From the NCBI GenBank assembly GCA_903822375.1, contig CAIJOU010000168.1, positions 1 through 8,090 of the forward strand: DNA of 8,090 nucleotides, read 5' to 3'. The notes below the pieces were generated by a model. That model was not told where the DNA came from. It searched no databases and saw only the letters and a list, made by a program, of their open reading frames with translations. Of the stretch, positions 1 to 6,120 are shown piece by piece. The position numbers were made by a program, and so were the translations under genes. How positions within the stretch are numbered: the stretch's first letter is position 1; every line of letters starts with the position of its first letter. This DNA comes from Candidatus Hydrogenedentota bacterium (GTDB lineage Bacteria; Hydrogenedentota; Hydrogenedentia; Hydrogenedentales; CAITNO01).

Positions 1-60
1 CAAAACGGCACCCCGGCGGCAGCGTTGACGCCCACCGCGGAACCTGCTAAAGTGGGGTAG
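1..60 (+). CDS. 3' end of an unidentified upstream gene (partial)
   Basis: Frame 1 is open from the window edge to a TAG at 58-60 and encodes 19 residues ending in PTAEPAKVG, an Ala/Pro/Thr-rich tail of the kind seen at flexible C-termini. The other two plus frames stop at 26-28 and 48-50, so this is the longest open plus-strand reading to the edge. A perfect GC hairpin begins on the base after the stop, which supports a real gene end. Nothing identifies the product. Bacterial PP2C genes often follow Ser/Thr kinase or FHA genes, but that is context only. Confidence 0.35.
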   Translation, partial: QNGTPAAALTPTAEPAKVG

Positions 61-78
61 GGCGGGCGCAGGCCCGCC
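61..78 (+). terminator. GC-rich hairpin after the partial upstream gene
   Basis: Perfect 7-bp stem GGCGGGC (61-67) / GCCCGCC (72-78) with loop GCAG, starting directly after the TAG at 58-60. No T-run follows (next bases are ggtcaacacc), so it is not a canonical intrinsic terminator. It may instead protect the 3' end or be a short repetitive palindrome. The loop is the same GCAG as in the palindrome at 6054-6073. Confidence 0.4.
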
Positions 79-142
79 GGTCAACACCATCTTAAATTGC
101 CCCGGTACCTGTCGAAGGATGGGGGTAACCTCAGCGGCAGTA

Positions 143-937
143 ATGCGGATCACGGTCTACGGCAACACAGAAAAGGGGCCCAGGCACGAAGTAAACGAGG
201 ACGTCATTCTCGTGGGGCACCAGGTCTGTGCTTTTGGGAAGGCCTCGGTGCAGGTGGACCAGAACGTCGGGGAGGACCATGAGGAAGGGCTGCTCGTTGC
301 CGTGGCGGACGGCATGGGAAGCGACTCCATCGGGGCCGCCGCCGCGCGCCTGACGCTGGAGACGCTTGAGGCGTACTTTTACCTGGAGACACAGGACGGC
401 GACCTGCGGGCGCTGGCAAACGCGCTTTACAACACCGCCAACCAGGTGAACCAGGTTGTGCTGGAATACGGCGAACGGCAGTCCGAATATGCCGGCATGG
501 CATGCACGCTGTCGGGCGTGCTGCTGCTCCGCGGCGAGTATGTCGTGTTCAATGCCGGGGACAGCCGGGTGTACCGGCACAGCCATGGGGTGCTTCGGCA
601 GGTGACGGACGACGACTCCCTGGTGGCGATGGCGGTGCGGATGGGGGAGATGACGCTGATCGAGGCGGAGGAGAGCACGGAGCGGCATTTTGTCACCAAC
701 GCGATGGGGTCGCGCTCGTTCCAACTGTATCTGGGGGAATGCCAGACACTGCACCCGGGCGATGCGCTGCTGGTGTGTTCGGACGGGCTGCACAACGTGC
801 TGGGACTCGCAAGAATCGAGCGGCTGCTCGCGGAGCACGGCAGCGCGGAGGCGCGCTGCAGGGCGCTCGTGACCGAGGCGGAAAAGAGCGGCGACTATGA
901 CGACATTTCCGTCATCGTGGTCAACGCGGAGGCATAG
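143..937 (+). CDS. PP2C/PPM-family Ser/Thr protein phosphatase
   Basis: Metal-dependent protein phosphatase predicted to dephosphorylate Ser/Thr (or regulatory) phosphoproteins in the cytoplasm. With the start at 143 it has 264 residues, the usual length for a stand-alone bacterial PP2C catalytic domain. No membrane segment or extra domain is visible. PPM motifs appear in order: RHEVNED (14-20, first metal Asp), VADGMGSD (54-61), AGDSRVYR (138-145), VCSDGL (211-216) and the final metal motif DYDDIS (251-256). The DGMG motif continues with SD rather than the usual GH, and the last motif reads DDIS instead of the common DNIT; both keep the acidic ligands. An ATG at 119 lies in frame eight codons upstream. 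I prefer 143 because the PP2C fold begins at once (RITVYGNTEKG) and the extra residues look unstructured, but neither start has a well-spaced Shine-Dalgarno. The partner kinase is not in the window. Confidence 0.9.
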   Translation: MRITVYGNTEKGPRHEVNEDVILVGHQVCAFGKASVQVDQNVGEDHEEGLLVAVADGMGSDSIGAAAARLTLETLEAYFYLETQDGDLRALANALYNTANQVNQVVLEYGERQSEYAGMACTLSGVLLLRGEYVVFNAGDSRVYRHSHGVLRQVTDDDSLVAMAVRMGEMTLIEAEESTERHFVTNAMGSRSFQLYLGECQTLHPGDALLVCSDGLHNVLGLARIERLLAEHGSAEARCRALVTEAEKSGDYDDISVIVVNAEA

Positions 938-1297
938 CCTCTCCGGATAAACTTGGTGCGGCCAATGGCCCCAACCAAAGAATCCAGAATCCATAAAGCA
1001 ACAGACAGAGGACAAGTCCGTGCGCGGCGAGGTTCTTTGAGCGGGACACGCTTTCTTTGTGCTCTTTGCGGTCTATGCGGTCAAAAGGCCCGGAGGAGCT
1101 GCCGCAAAGATCGCAAAGAACGCATAGGGGAGTGAGGCACTGCGCCTTCATGGCTCAGAAGTGCCGGCCGCCATGATGGCATGACCATCTTTGAAGGAAC
1201 ACAAGAATTTGACGGCCGGTAGCACCGGACCGTGGGGAAGAACAAAGACAAGCAACCCACAGCACCAAGAGCCCCGCCGCGCCTTCAATTGCGCGTC
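938..1297. other. 360-bp intergenic region without a convincing gene
   Basis: This separates the 3' ends of the phosphatase and the Fic gene, which converge. I find no credible coding frame: short ORFs on either strand have low-complexity products rich in Cys, Lys and Arg caused by repeats. It holds a tandem 7-mer GAATCCA (980-986, 987-993), a small GGCC-AAT-GGCC palindrome (960-970), the large 9-nt-unit inverted repeat described separately, and a possible long-range stem of CCGGCCG (1164-1170) with CGGCCGG (1213-1219). A weak 5-bp stem CGCGC/GCGCG (1278-1282 / 1291-1295) sits just past the Fic stop and could help terminate that transcript. There is no good T-run. Confidence 0.6.
1055..1127. 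repeat. Imperfect inverted repeat built of 9-nt units
   Basis: The left arm has three tandem 9-mers: CTTTGTGCT (1055-1063), CTTTGCGGT (1064-1072) and CTATGCGGT (1073-1081). The right arm has three complementary-type units: CGCAAAGAT (1103-1111), CGCAAAGAA (1112-1120) and CGCATAGGG (1121-1129). Pairing 1055-1080 with 1102-1127 gives 26 positions: 21 Watson-Crick pairs, two G-T wobbles and three mismatches (1075/1107, 1062/1120, 1057/1125), around a 21-nt loop. Similar CTTTGCG/CGCAAAG arrays occur between genes of many environmental bacteria (from memory). Function unknown; a cruciform, a transcribed hairpin terminating both convergent genes, or a mobile repeat are all possible. Confidence 0.7.
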
Positions 1298-2413
1298 TCA
1301 GTCGATTAATTCATAGCCCGTGCTGCGCCCGCCGCCTGCGGTTTTGCGCAGCACGCCCAGCGCGATCAATTGCTGGATATCGCGGAGTGCCGTGTCGGGG
1401 GAGCATTTGGCGATTGTCGCCCATTTGCTGCTGGTGAGTTTGCCGTCGAACCCGTCGAGCAGGCGGTTAATAAGGTTCACCTGCCGTGCGTTCATCGGGA
1501 TGGTGGCCCAGCGTTGCCAGAAACGGGTCTTTACGAGCACGGCATCGAGGGTGGTCTGGGCGTTGCTGACGGCGCGGTACAGGGTGTCCAGGAACCATCG
1601 AAGCCAGGGGGTGACATCGAGCGTGCCTTTCTGCGTGCGCTCCAGGATGTCGTAGTAGTCGCTGCGTTCGCGCTGGATTTGCGCCGACAGGCTGTAGAAG
1701 CGTTGCGGACTGTTCTCGGCCCGCGCCAGCAGCATGTCGCCGACGGCCCGGGCGATGCGGCCGTTGCCGTCGTCAAAGGGATGCAGTGTTACAAACCATA
1801 GGTGCGCCAGTCCAGCCTTGAGCAGGGGGTGCGTGTCGGTGTTGCTGTTCACCCAGTCGAGGAAATGCTTCAATTCGGTTGCGAGGCGTGCCGCGGGCGG
1901 CGCTTCGAAATGGACCTGCTGGCGGTGAACGGGACCAGAGACGACCTGCATGGGGCCGTGCGCGTCATTGCGCAGCGCCCCGACCCGGACGCGGGCCATA
2001 CCGCTGTAGCCGGTCGGAAACAGTGCCGCATGCCACCCGAACAGCCGTTTGCGCGTCAGGGGCGCGTCACATCGTTCCGTGGCGTCGAGCACCATTTCGA
2101 CCACGCCGTCCACATGACGGTCCACCGGTGCCAGCGCCCCAATGTCCAGACCCAGCCGCCGTGCGATGGAAGAACGCACCGATGCCACATCCAATCGCTC
2201 CCCTTCGATCTCACTGGTTTTGATTACGTCCTCCGTGAGTGCTGACAGGCTGGCTTGGTCACGCAACCCCATCCCGACATCGGCCAGACGGCCGAGCAGC
2301 AGCCCTTGGGCCCGGCTGACTTCCGCCAGCGGACCGGCAAGTGCGGCAAGATCGTAACGCCATTTTGGCCAGTCGGGTGACTGCCAGATGTATTTGCAAT
2401 CTCCGCGTTTCAT
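1298..2413 (-). CDS. Fic family protein (class II, DUF4172-type) with C-terminal winged-helix-like region
   Basis: Predicted AMP-transferase that moves AMP from ATP to a protein hydroxyl; 371 residues. The N-terminus (KYIWQSPDWPKWRYD, 7-21) matches the short DUF4172 domain seen in front of some Fic domains. The inhibitory motif [ST]xxxE[GN] is present as TSEIEG (66-71), so this is a self-inhibited class II Fic protein needing no separate antitoxin. The active-site motif is complete: HPFDDGNGRIAR at 211-222, catalytic His211. The C-terminal 65-70 residues (about 303-371), with MNARQVNLINRLL, SSKWATIAKCSPDTALRDIQQLIALGVL and a GGGRSTGYEL wing, look like a DNA-binding winged helix. The start at 2413 is chosen because DUF4172 begins there; an upstream in-frame ATG at 2506 would put the promoter inside the coding sequence. 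No Shine-Dalgarno precedes it. The gene runs divergently from the secreted-protein gene. Target protein unknown. Confidence 0.93.
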   Translation of the reverse strand: MKRGDCKYIWQSPDWPKWRYDLAALAGPLAEVSRAQGLLLGRLADVGMGLRDQASLSALTEDVIKTSEIEGERLDVASVRSSIARRLGLDIGALAPVDRHVDGVVEMVLDATERCDAPLTRKRLFGWHAALFPTGYSGMARVRVGALRNDAHGPMQVVSGPVHRQQVHFEAPPAARLATELKHFLDWVNSNTDTHPLLKAGLAHLWFVTLHPFDDGNGRIARAVGDMLLARAENSPQRFYSLSAQIQRERSDYYDILERTQKGTLDVTPWLRWFLDTLYRAVSNAQTTLDAVLVKTRFWQRWATIPMNARQVNLINRLLDGFDGKLTSSKWATIAKCSPDTALRDIQQLIALGVLRKTAGGGRSTGYELID

Positions 2414-2419
2414 GCGGAT

Positions 2420-2448
2420 ATTATACCGTGCATTCGCCGCAAAGTAAA
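2420..2448 (-). promoter_or_regulatory. Sigma-70-type promoter of the Fic gene, predicting a leaderless mRNA
   Basis: On the minus strand, -35 TTTACT (2443-2448) and a perfect -10 TATAAT (2420-2425) are separated by 17 bp. Only six bases (ATCCGC) lie between the -10 and the ATG at 2413, so normal initiation spacing puts +1 on or next to the A of the start codon. There is no Shine-Dalgarno in this gap. The promoter match is seen directly; leaderless translation is an inference. Confidence 0.7.
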
Positions 2449-2527
2449 GGGAATAACTGCATTTTGTGCGGAGAATAGACCATTTTCCCTGGCGAGTAAT
2501 ATACATTGTGGTAATATGAGCCCTGCG

Positions 2528-2557
2528 TTGAGTGTCCCGGCGTCACGTGGATATAGT
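2528..2557 (+). promoter_or_regulatory. Candidate sigma-70 promoter for the secreted-protein gene
   Basis: -35 TTGAGT (2528-2533, four of six consensus bases) and -10 TATAGT (2552-2557, five of six) are 18 bp apart. Initiation near 2564 would give a leader of about 50 nt containing the GGAGG at 2601-2605. It is the best plus-strand match I found between the Fic start and this gene. Confidence 0.45.
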
Positions 2558-2615
2558 ACCGAACATAGATTTGTCATCAGGGGTAGTGTAATGAAGTATT
2601 GGAGGTTCTTCTGTC

Positions 2616-3602
2616 ATGTATCGATTGGTTTTGCTGTGGTTCCTTGCGCTTTTGGTTCTTGCCGGAAGTATTGCGGGTGCGGAAGACAAGCCGGACCCCG
2701 TGCAGGGGTACACGGAGTTTTTGAAGGGTCTTCCGAAGGATGACCCGAAATCGGTCCAAAAGGCGCGGTGGAAATACCAAGAAACCATCGCCCCGCTTGA
2801 TCAGGACACTTGTGCGAAGGCGTTCCTGGTGTTTCTCGACCTGCATGACTGCGTGTGCGACAAACTATGCGCCATATTTACTGAAAAACAGTCGAGTCTC
2901 GAAAAGGGCATGGGAGTCCATAGAGTTGATGTTGGCAGAGAGATTGTAGAATCCAAGGAAGCCCATGAGTTGTCTTATGGCGATCTGGAGATAGGTTGGG
3001 ATGGCGACGAATCGCTTTATGTCCATAGTATCCCAGAAGCAATTCCACGCACGTTCTCACCCTATCTGCCCAAATCCCTCAGGAGGAATTTGGAACTGCG
3101 GCAGATAGAAATTCGAGAGGGATACAATGGGGACGCGGCACTCTTAATCTCTTACGGGCGACTTGCGCAGCGTATCGGCAACTGGGAGGAGTATTTGAGA
3201 TTGTTTCCGAATTCTCTGTTCAGAGACGACGTGTTGATCATCCGGGCCTCTTATCTTGGCTATCTATTTACAGGGTCAAACAACACGCAGCTGGACCCGA
3301 AAAGCAAAGATCCGGCGGATAACATACAAGTCATTTACAGAAAGTTCATGCGAGATTATCCGGGCACCTTTTCGGCAGAACTTGTCCGGAGGAATTTCGA
3401 TTGTTTTCAGAAGGCAGGGTTCTTCGCGGAAACGCCTGATACCCATGGCAATCCATTCTGCGACGATAAACACTGCAAGGAACTGTACACAACCCTCGCG
3501 CGTTCCGCCAAATTAACAATAGAGCAAGAATATTGGAATTGGTTACGTAGCACAAGACGCTTTTCGATATATTTCAGGGCAGTTAAGCAGACGGAGTTTT
3601 GA
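2616..3602 (+). CDS. Secreted protein of unknown function with TPR-like segments
   Basis: 328 residues, not recognised as a named family. The N-terminus MYRLVLLWFLALLVLAGSIAGAED is a clear Sec signal peptide, probably cut after AGA near residue 22. No lipobox cysteine is present, so a periplasmic or extracellular location is likely. Seven Cys follow: a cluster at about 66, 79, 81 and 85, then 263, 282 and 287, compatible with disulfides. Two stretches, WEEYLRLFPNSLFRDDVLIIR (about 190-210) and IYRKFMRDYPGTFSAELVRRN (about 240-260), follow the Y..F...YP.S..A pattern of TPR/BamD-like helical hairpins, hinting at a protein-binding scaffold. The start is fixed by the signal peptide and by GGAGG at 2601-2605, ten bases upstream. 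Base composition is near 50% GC, lower than the flanking genes, and together with the A+T-rich promoter region suggests an accessory or transferred gene. It diverges from the Fic gene; a functional link is unproven. Confidence 0.8.
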   Translation: MYRLVLLWFLALLVLAGSIAGAEDKPDPVQGYTEFLKGLPKDDPKSVQKARWKYQETIAPLDQDTCAKAFLVFLDLHDCVCDKLCAIFTEKQSSLEKGMGVHRVDVGREIVESKEAHELSYGDLEIGWDGDESLYVHSIPEAIPRTFSPYLPKSLRRNLELRQIEIREGYNGDAALLISYGRLAQRIGNWEEYLRLFPNSLFRDDVLIIRASYLGYLFTGSNNTQLDPKSKDPADNIQVIYRKFMRDYPGTFSAELVRRNFDCFQKAGFFAETPDTHGNPFCDDKHCKELYTTLARSAKLTIEQEYWNWLRSTRRFSIYFRAVKQTEF

Positions 3603-3625
3603 TTAAGGGGTTGAAACTGGACCAC

Positions 3626-3645
3626 AGAGGGCACCAAGGTGCTCT
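3626..3645. terminator. Hairpin between convergent genes
   Basis: AGA (3626-3628) plus GCAC (3631-3634) pair with GTGC (3639-3642) plus TCT (3643-3645), with a GG bulge and a CAAG loop. It lies 24 bases past the secreted-protein stop and about 60 bases past the kinase stop, where a bidirectional terminator would sit. The stem is short and no strong T-run follows on either strand, so the call is weak. The bases also read as two degenerate 9-mers (CACAGAGGG, CACCAAGGT). Confidence 0.3.
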
Positions 3646-3703
3646 TGAAACATGACACCGGGTATGGCTGCACATGTTCAAAGAGTCCTCACCGACCCCG
3701 CCG

Positions 3704-4777
3704 CTATTGCGATATCTTCCCCGTCTCTATCGCGCGGGCGGCCATTTGACCCATGAGGTAGATGAACAGGATCAGCGCGCCGAAGCGCTCGTCTTTGGTG
3801 GTGCCCATCTTGAAGCGGTAGTAGATCTGCTGCATGATGACGGCCAGTTTGAGCAGGCCGAAGACGTAGTAGAAGAGGATGTTGGAGGTGTCGCGGCCGG
3901 TGAGTTCGCCGTAGCGGTCGGACACCTGTTGACGGTTGTAGGCGCCGGGGACGCTGGTGAGGAAGCATTGCATGGACTTGAGTTCGTCGCGGTCTTCGGC
4001 ATCGGCCCAGTAGCTGAGCGAGGCGCCGAGGTCCATGAGCGGGTCGCCGATGGTGCACATCTCCCAGTCGAGCACGCCGATGATGTGGGTCAGGTCTGCC
4101 GGGTCGAGTACGAGGTTGTCGAACTTGTAGTCGTTGTGGATGAGCACGGCGTCGGTGTCGGGGGGGATGCGCTCGGCGAGCCAGCGGAAGGCGTTCTCGA
4201 TGTCGGGGATGTCGTCGGTGCGGGAATTCTGATAGCGCTCGGCCCAGCCGTTCACCTGGCGCGCGACGTAGTGGCCCGGACGGTGAAATTCCTCCAGGCC
4301 CATGGCCTTGTAGTCGAGCGCGTGCAGATCGGCAAGACCCCGCACAAAGGCCTCGCAGCAGTCGTGGACCAGCGTGGGGGAGACCTCCAGTCCTTCGGGC
4401 ACTTTCCCGCGCAGGATGACGCCGCTGACGCGGTCCATGAGGTAGAAGGGCGCGCCCAGCACCCCGGGGTCGTCGCACCAGGCCACGGGCCGCGGCGCGG
4501 TGGGATAGTGGCCGCAAAGGCGCGAGAGCACGCCGTGTTCGCGGCCCATGTCGTGGGCCGATTTAACCTTGCTGGAGAAGGGCGGACGGCGCAGCACCAG
4601 TTCGCGCGACCCGGCATGAACCAAGTAGGTGAGGTTCGAGTGGCCGTGCCGGAACTGTTCCACGGACACGGGCCCGTCGAGCGCGCCCAGGCGCGCGCGG
4701 AGGAATGCCTCAAGCCTGGCCAGGTCGAGTTCCTCGCCGGGCCGCACCGGCCCGGCAGTGTCGCGCGGTGCGCCCAT
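3704..4777 (-). CDS. APH-fold phosphotransferase, ACAD10/11-LvaA-like (candidate 4-hydroxyacyl-CoA kinase)
   Basis: Small-molecule kinase of the aminoglycoside-phosphotransferase/choline-kinase fold, 357 residues from the ATG at 4777. Visible motifs: nucleotide loop HGHSNLTYLV (about 44-53), VLRRPP (61-66) where an Arg pair stands in the usual strand-3 Lys region, as is common in this subfamily, catalytic loop LIHNDYKFDN (212-221; Asp216, Asn221) and metal-binding LDWEMCTIGDP (236-246; Asp237, Glu239). The Brenner motif has HND rather than HGD. The subfamily is the one fused to acyl-CoA dehydrogenase in eukaryotic ACAD10/11 and related to LvaA, which phosphorylates 4-hydroxyvaleryl-CoA; antibiotic resistance is unlikely. 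The start is ATG 4777, sharing one base with the upstream TGA. A GGAG at 4785-4788 lies seven bases upstream. A GTG at 4780 is a less well-spaced alternative. It is cotranscribed with, and translationally coupled to, the dehydrogenase. Substrate is inferred, not shown. Confidence 0.9.
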   Translation of the reverse strand: MGAPRDTAGPVRPGEELDLARLEAFLRARLGALDGPVSVEQFRHGHSNLTYLVHAGSRELVLRRPPFSSKVKSAHDMGREHGVLSRLCGHYPTAPRPVAWCDDPGVLGAPFYLMDRVSGVILRGKVPEGLEVSPTLVHDCCEAFVRGLADLHALDYKAMGLEEFHRPGHYVARQVNGWAERYQNSRTDDIPDIENAFRWLAERIPPDTDAVLIHNDYKFDNLVLDPADLTHIIGVLDWEMCTIGDPLMDLGASLSYWADAEDRDELKSMQCFLTSVPGAYNRQQVSDRYGELTGRDTSNILFYYVFGLLKLAVIMQQIYYRFKMGTTKDERFGALILFIYLMGQMAARAIETGKISQ

Positions 4778-5994
4778 CACAGTTCTCCGCGCTGCATCAG
4801 TTCCGCTGCGCGCCGCTTCAGGATGCGCTTGGCCACGACCAGTTTGTGCACCTCGTCCGGACCGTCGTAGATGCGGCCGGCACGCTCAAAGCGGAAGAAG
4901 AAAGAGAGCGGCGTGTAGTCGGTGACGCCCAGGCCGCCGTGTGCCTGGATGGCGCGGTCGACCACGTGCATCATCATGTTCGCCGTGTGGAACTTGATGA
5001 GCGAGACCTCTTCGCGCGCCGCCTTGAGCCCGTGCTTCTCGATGGCCCATGCCGCGTGCAGCACCATGAGCCGGGCCGCGTCGATTTCCGCGCGGCTCTC
5101 GGCAATCCAGCCCTGCGCGAACTGGCGCATGGCCAACGGTTCGCCCGGCGCCACCTGGCGGCGGAGCAGGTGGTCGCGGAGAATCTCGAAACTGCGTTCC
5201 GAAACGCCGATCCAGCGCATGCAATGGTGGATGCGGCCGGGTCCCAACCGTTCCTGCGCGAGCAGGAACCCGTCGCCCATGGGTCCCAGCATGTTTTCGG
5301 CGGGCACACGGCAGTCGGTAATGCGCAGTTCGCCATGACTCGCCCAGCCCGAACCGGTGTGGCCCATCACGGGCGTGTTCGCCTCCACGACGATGCCCGG
5401 CGTGTCCATCGGCACCAGGAACATGCTGGCGCGCTTGTGCGGCGGTCCGTTGGGATCGGTCACCGCCATCACCACGCAAAACGTCGCGCCGTCGGCGCCC
5501 GAGGCAAACCACTTGTGCCCGTTTATGACGTAGTCGTCGCCGTCGCGGACTGCGGTGGTACCCATCCAAGAGGGATTGGAGCCGGGGAACTCCGGCTCGG
5601 TCATGCCGAAACAACTGCGGATTTCACCGGCCAGCAGCGGCTTCATGAACCGCTCCTGCTGCGCCGGGTTGGCGTACTGGATAAGGATTTCCATGTTGCC
5701 CGCGTCCGGTGCCTGGCAGTTGAAGACGTAATGGCCGAGCGGACAGCGGCCCAGTTCGGCGCCGACCATGCCGAACTCCATCAGGCTCAGTCCCATCCCG
5801 CCGTGCTCTTTGGCGATTTGCGGGAGCCACAGGCCCATGGCCTTGACCTTCTGGCGCAGGGCATCGACACGCGCCTGCACCGGCGCCATGCCGCCCAGGA
5901 GGAAGTCCTTCTCGATCGGGATGACCTCGTCTTCCATGAAGCGCCTGATGGTGTCCAGAGTTGCCTGAAATTCGGCGGGAATTGAAAAGTCCAT
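4777..5994 (-). CDS. Acyl-CoA dehydrogenase family protein, ACAD10/11-like
   Basis: FAD-dependent enzyme of 405 residues, full length for a soluble acyl-CoA dehydrogenase. N-terminal helical domain about 1-120; the beta-domain carries the flavin motif CFGMTEPE (128-135) and INGHKWFASGA (157-167); the C-terminal helical domain has IQAHGGLGVTDYTPL (349-363) and IYDGPDEVHKLVVAKRIL (375-392). The position of the Glu base of medium-chain dehydrogenases (YEGT) is Asp377 here (YDGP), and DGPDEVH is the signature I associate with the ACAD10/11 branch. Those enzymes act with an APH-fold kinase on 4-hydroxyacyl-CoAs through a phosphorylated intermediate. The ATG at 5994 is well supported: AGGAGG (5999-6004) lies four bases upstream. 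First gene of a two-gene operon, transcribed away from the SDR gene. Ordinary alpha,beta-dehydrogenation of a branched acyl-CoA is the main alternative. Confidence 0.94.
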   Translation of the reverse strand: MDFSIPAEFQATLDTIRRFMEDEVIPIEKDFLLGGMAPVQARVDALRQKVKAMGLWLPQIAKEHGGMGLSLMEFGMVGAELGRCPLGHYVFNCQAPDAGNMEILIQYANPAQQERFMKPLLAGEIRSCFGMTEPEFPGSNPSWMGTTAVRDGDDYVINGHKWFASGADGATFCVVMAVTDPNGPPHKRASMFLVPMDTPGIVVEANTPVMGHTGSGWASHGELRITDCRVPAENMLGPMGDGFLLAQERLGPGRIHHCMRWIGVSERSFEILRDHLLRRQVAPGEPLAMRQFAQGWIAESRAEIDAARLMVLHAAWAIEKHGLKAAREEVSLIKFHTANMMMHVVDRAIQAHGGLGVTDYTPLSFFFRFERAGRIYDGPDEVHKLVVAKRILKRRAAELMQRGEL

Positions 5995-5998
5995 GGGG

Positions 5999-6004
5999 CC
6001 TCCT
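5999..6004 (-). promoter_or_regulatory. Strong Shine-Dalgarno of the acyl-CoA dehydrogenase gene
   Basis: Minus-strand AGGAGG, four bases before the ATG at 5994. It fixes the start. The small hairpin at 6013-6029 ends only eight bases upstream of it in the transcript. Confidence 0.8.
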
Positions 6005-6012
6005 GTTTCTAT

Positions 6013-6029
6013 GCGAAGTGGAACTTCGC
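6013..6029. repeat. Perfect 7-bp hairpin in the dehydrogenase leader
   Basis: GCGAAGT (6013-6019) and ACTTCGC (6023-6029) form a perfect stem around a 3-nt loop. In a transcript toward the dehydrogenase it stands just upstream of the Shine-Dalgarno and could insulate or modulate ribosome access. First of four hairpins in this gap. Confidence 0.55.
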
Positions 6030-6053
6030 GGGCATGTGCGTCAGGGTTCCGTC

Positions 6054-6073
6054 ATGCCCGCGCAGGCGGGCAT
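6054..6073. repeat. Dispersed GCCCGCGCAGGCGGGC-type palindrome
   Basis: ATGCCCGC (6054-6061) / GCGGGCAT (6066-6073), a perfect 8-bp stem with loop GCAG. With the flanking gtc and ccac it matches a palindrome I recognise as dispersed in many bacterial genomes, whose spurious translations contain HARAGGHP or CPRRRAST. Probably a short non-autonomous repetitive extragenic element. Confidence 0.7.
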
Positions 6074-6076
6074 CCA

Positions 6077-6097
6077 CGTCCGCCACAAGGGCGGACG
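6077..6097. repeat. Perfect 8-bp hairpin
   Basis: CGTCCGCC (6077-6084) / GGCGGACG (6090-6097) with loop ACAAG, three bases after the preceding palindrome. Likely part of the same composite repeat. Confidence 0.6.
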
Positions 6098-6120
6098 CTA
6101 CGGGAAGAATGTCTGAGAAC

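Noticed and set aside
131..1015. Minus-strand open frame of 294 codons
   Set aside because: Opposite the PP2C gene, His/Arg-rich and motif-free; the plus frame has every PP2C motif.
921..1151. Small minus-strand ORF rich in Cys and Leu
   Set aside because: It is generated by the 9-nt repeat array; such repeat-derived frames are common false genes.
2414..2506. 31-residue N-terminal extension of the Fic protein
   Set aside because: It covers a near-consensus promoter and lies before the normal first residues of the DUF4172 domain.
1298..2615. Two-gene toxin-antitoxin module
   Set aside because: The Fic protein carries its own inhibitory motif, and the divergent neighbour is a secreted 328-residue protein, not a small antitoxin.
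3704..4777. Aminoglycoside resistance gene
   Set aside because: The APH fold is shared, but operon context and the VLRRPP / HNDYKFDN motifs point to the acyl-CoA-linked kinase subfamily.
3674..4870. Long plus-strand open frame of about 398 codons
   Set aside because: It is antisense to the kinase gene, has a Val/Glu/Gly/His-biased product without motifs, and the minus strand encodes an intact kinase with all catalytic residues.
4705..5985. Long plus-strand open frame of about 426 codons
   Set aside because: Antisense to the acyl-CoA dehydrogenase. Its low-complexity His/Arg/Val-rich product is a high-GC shadow.
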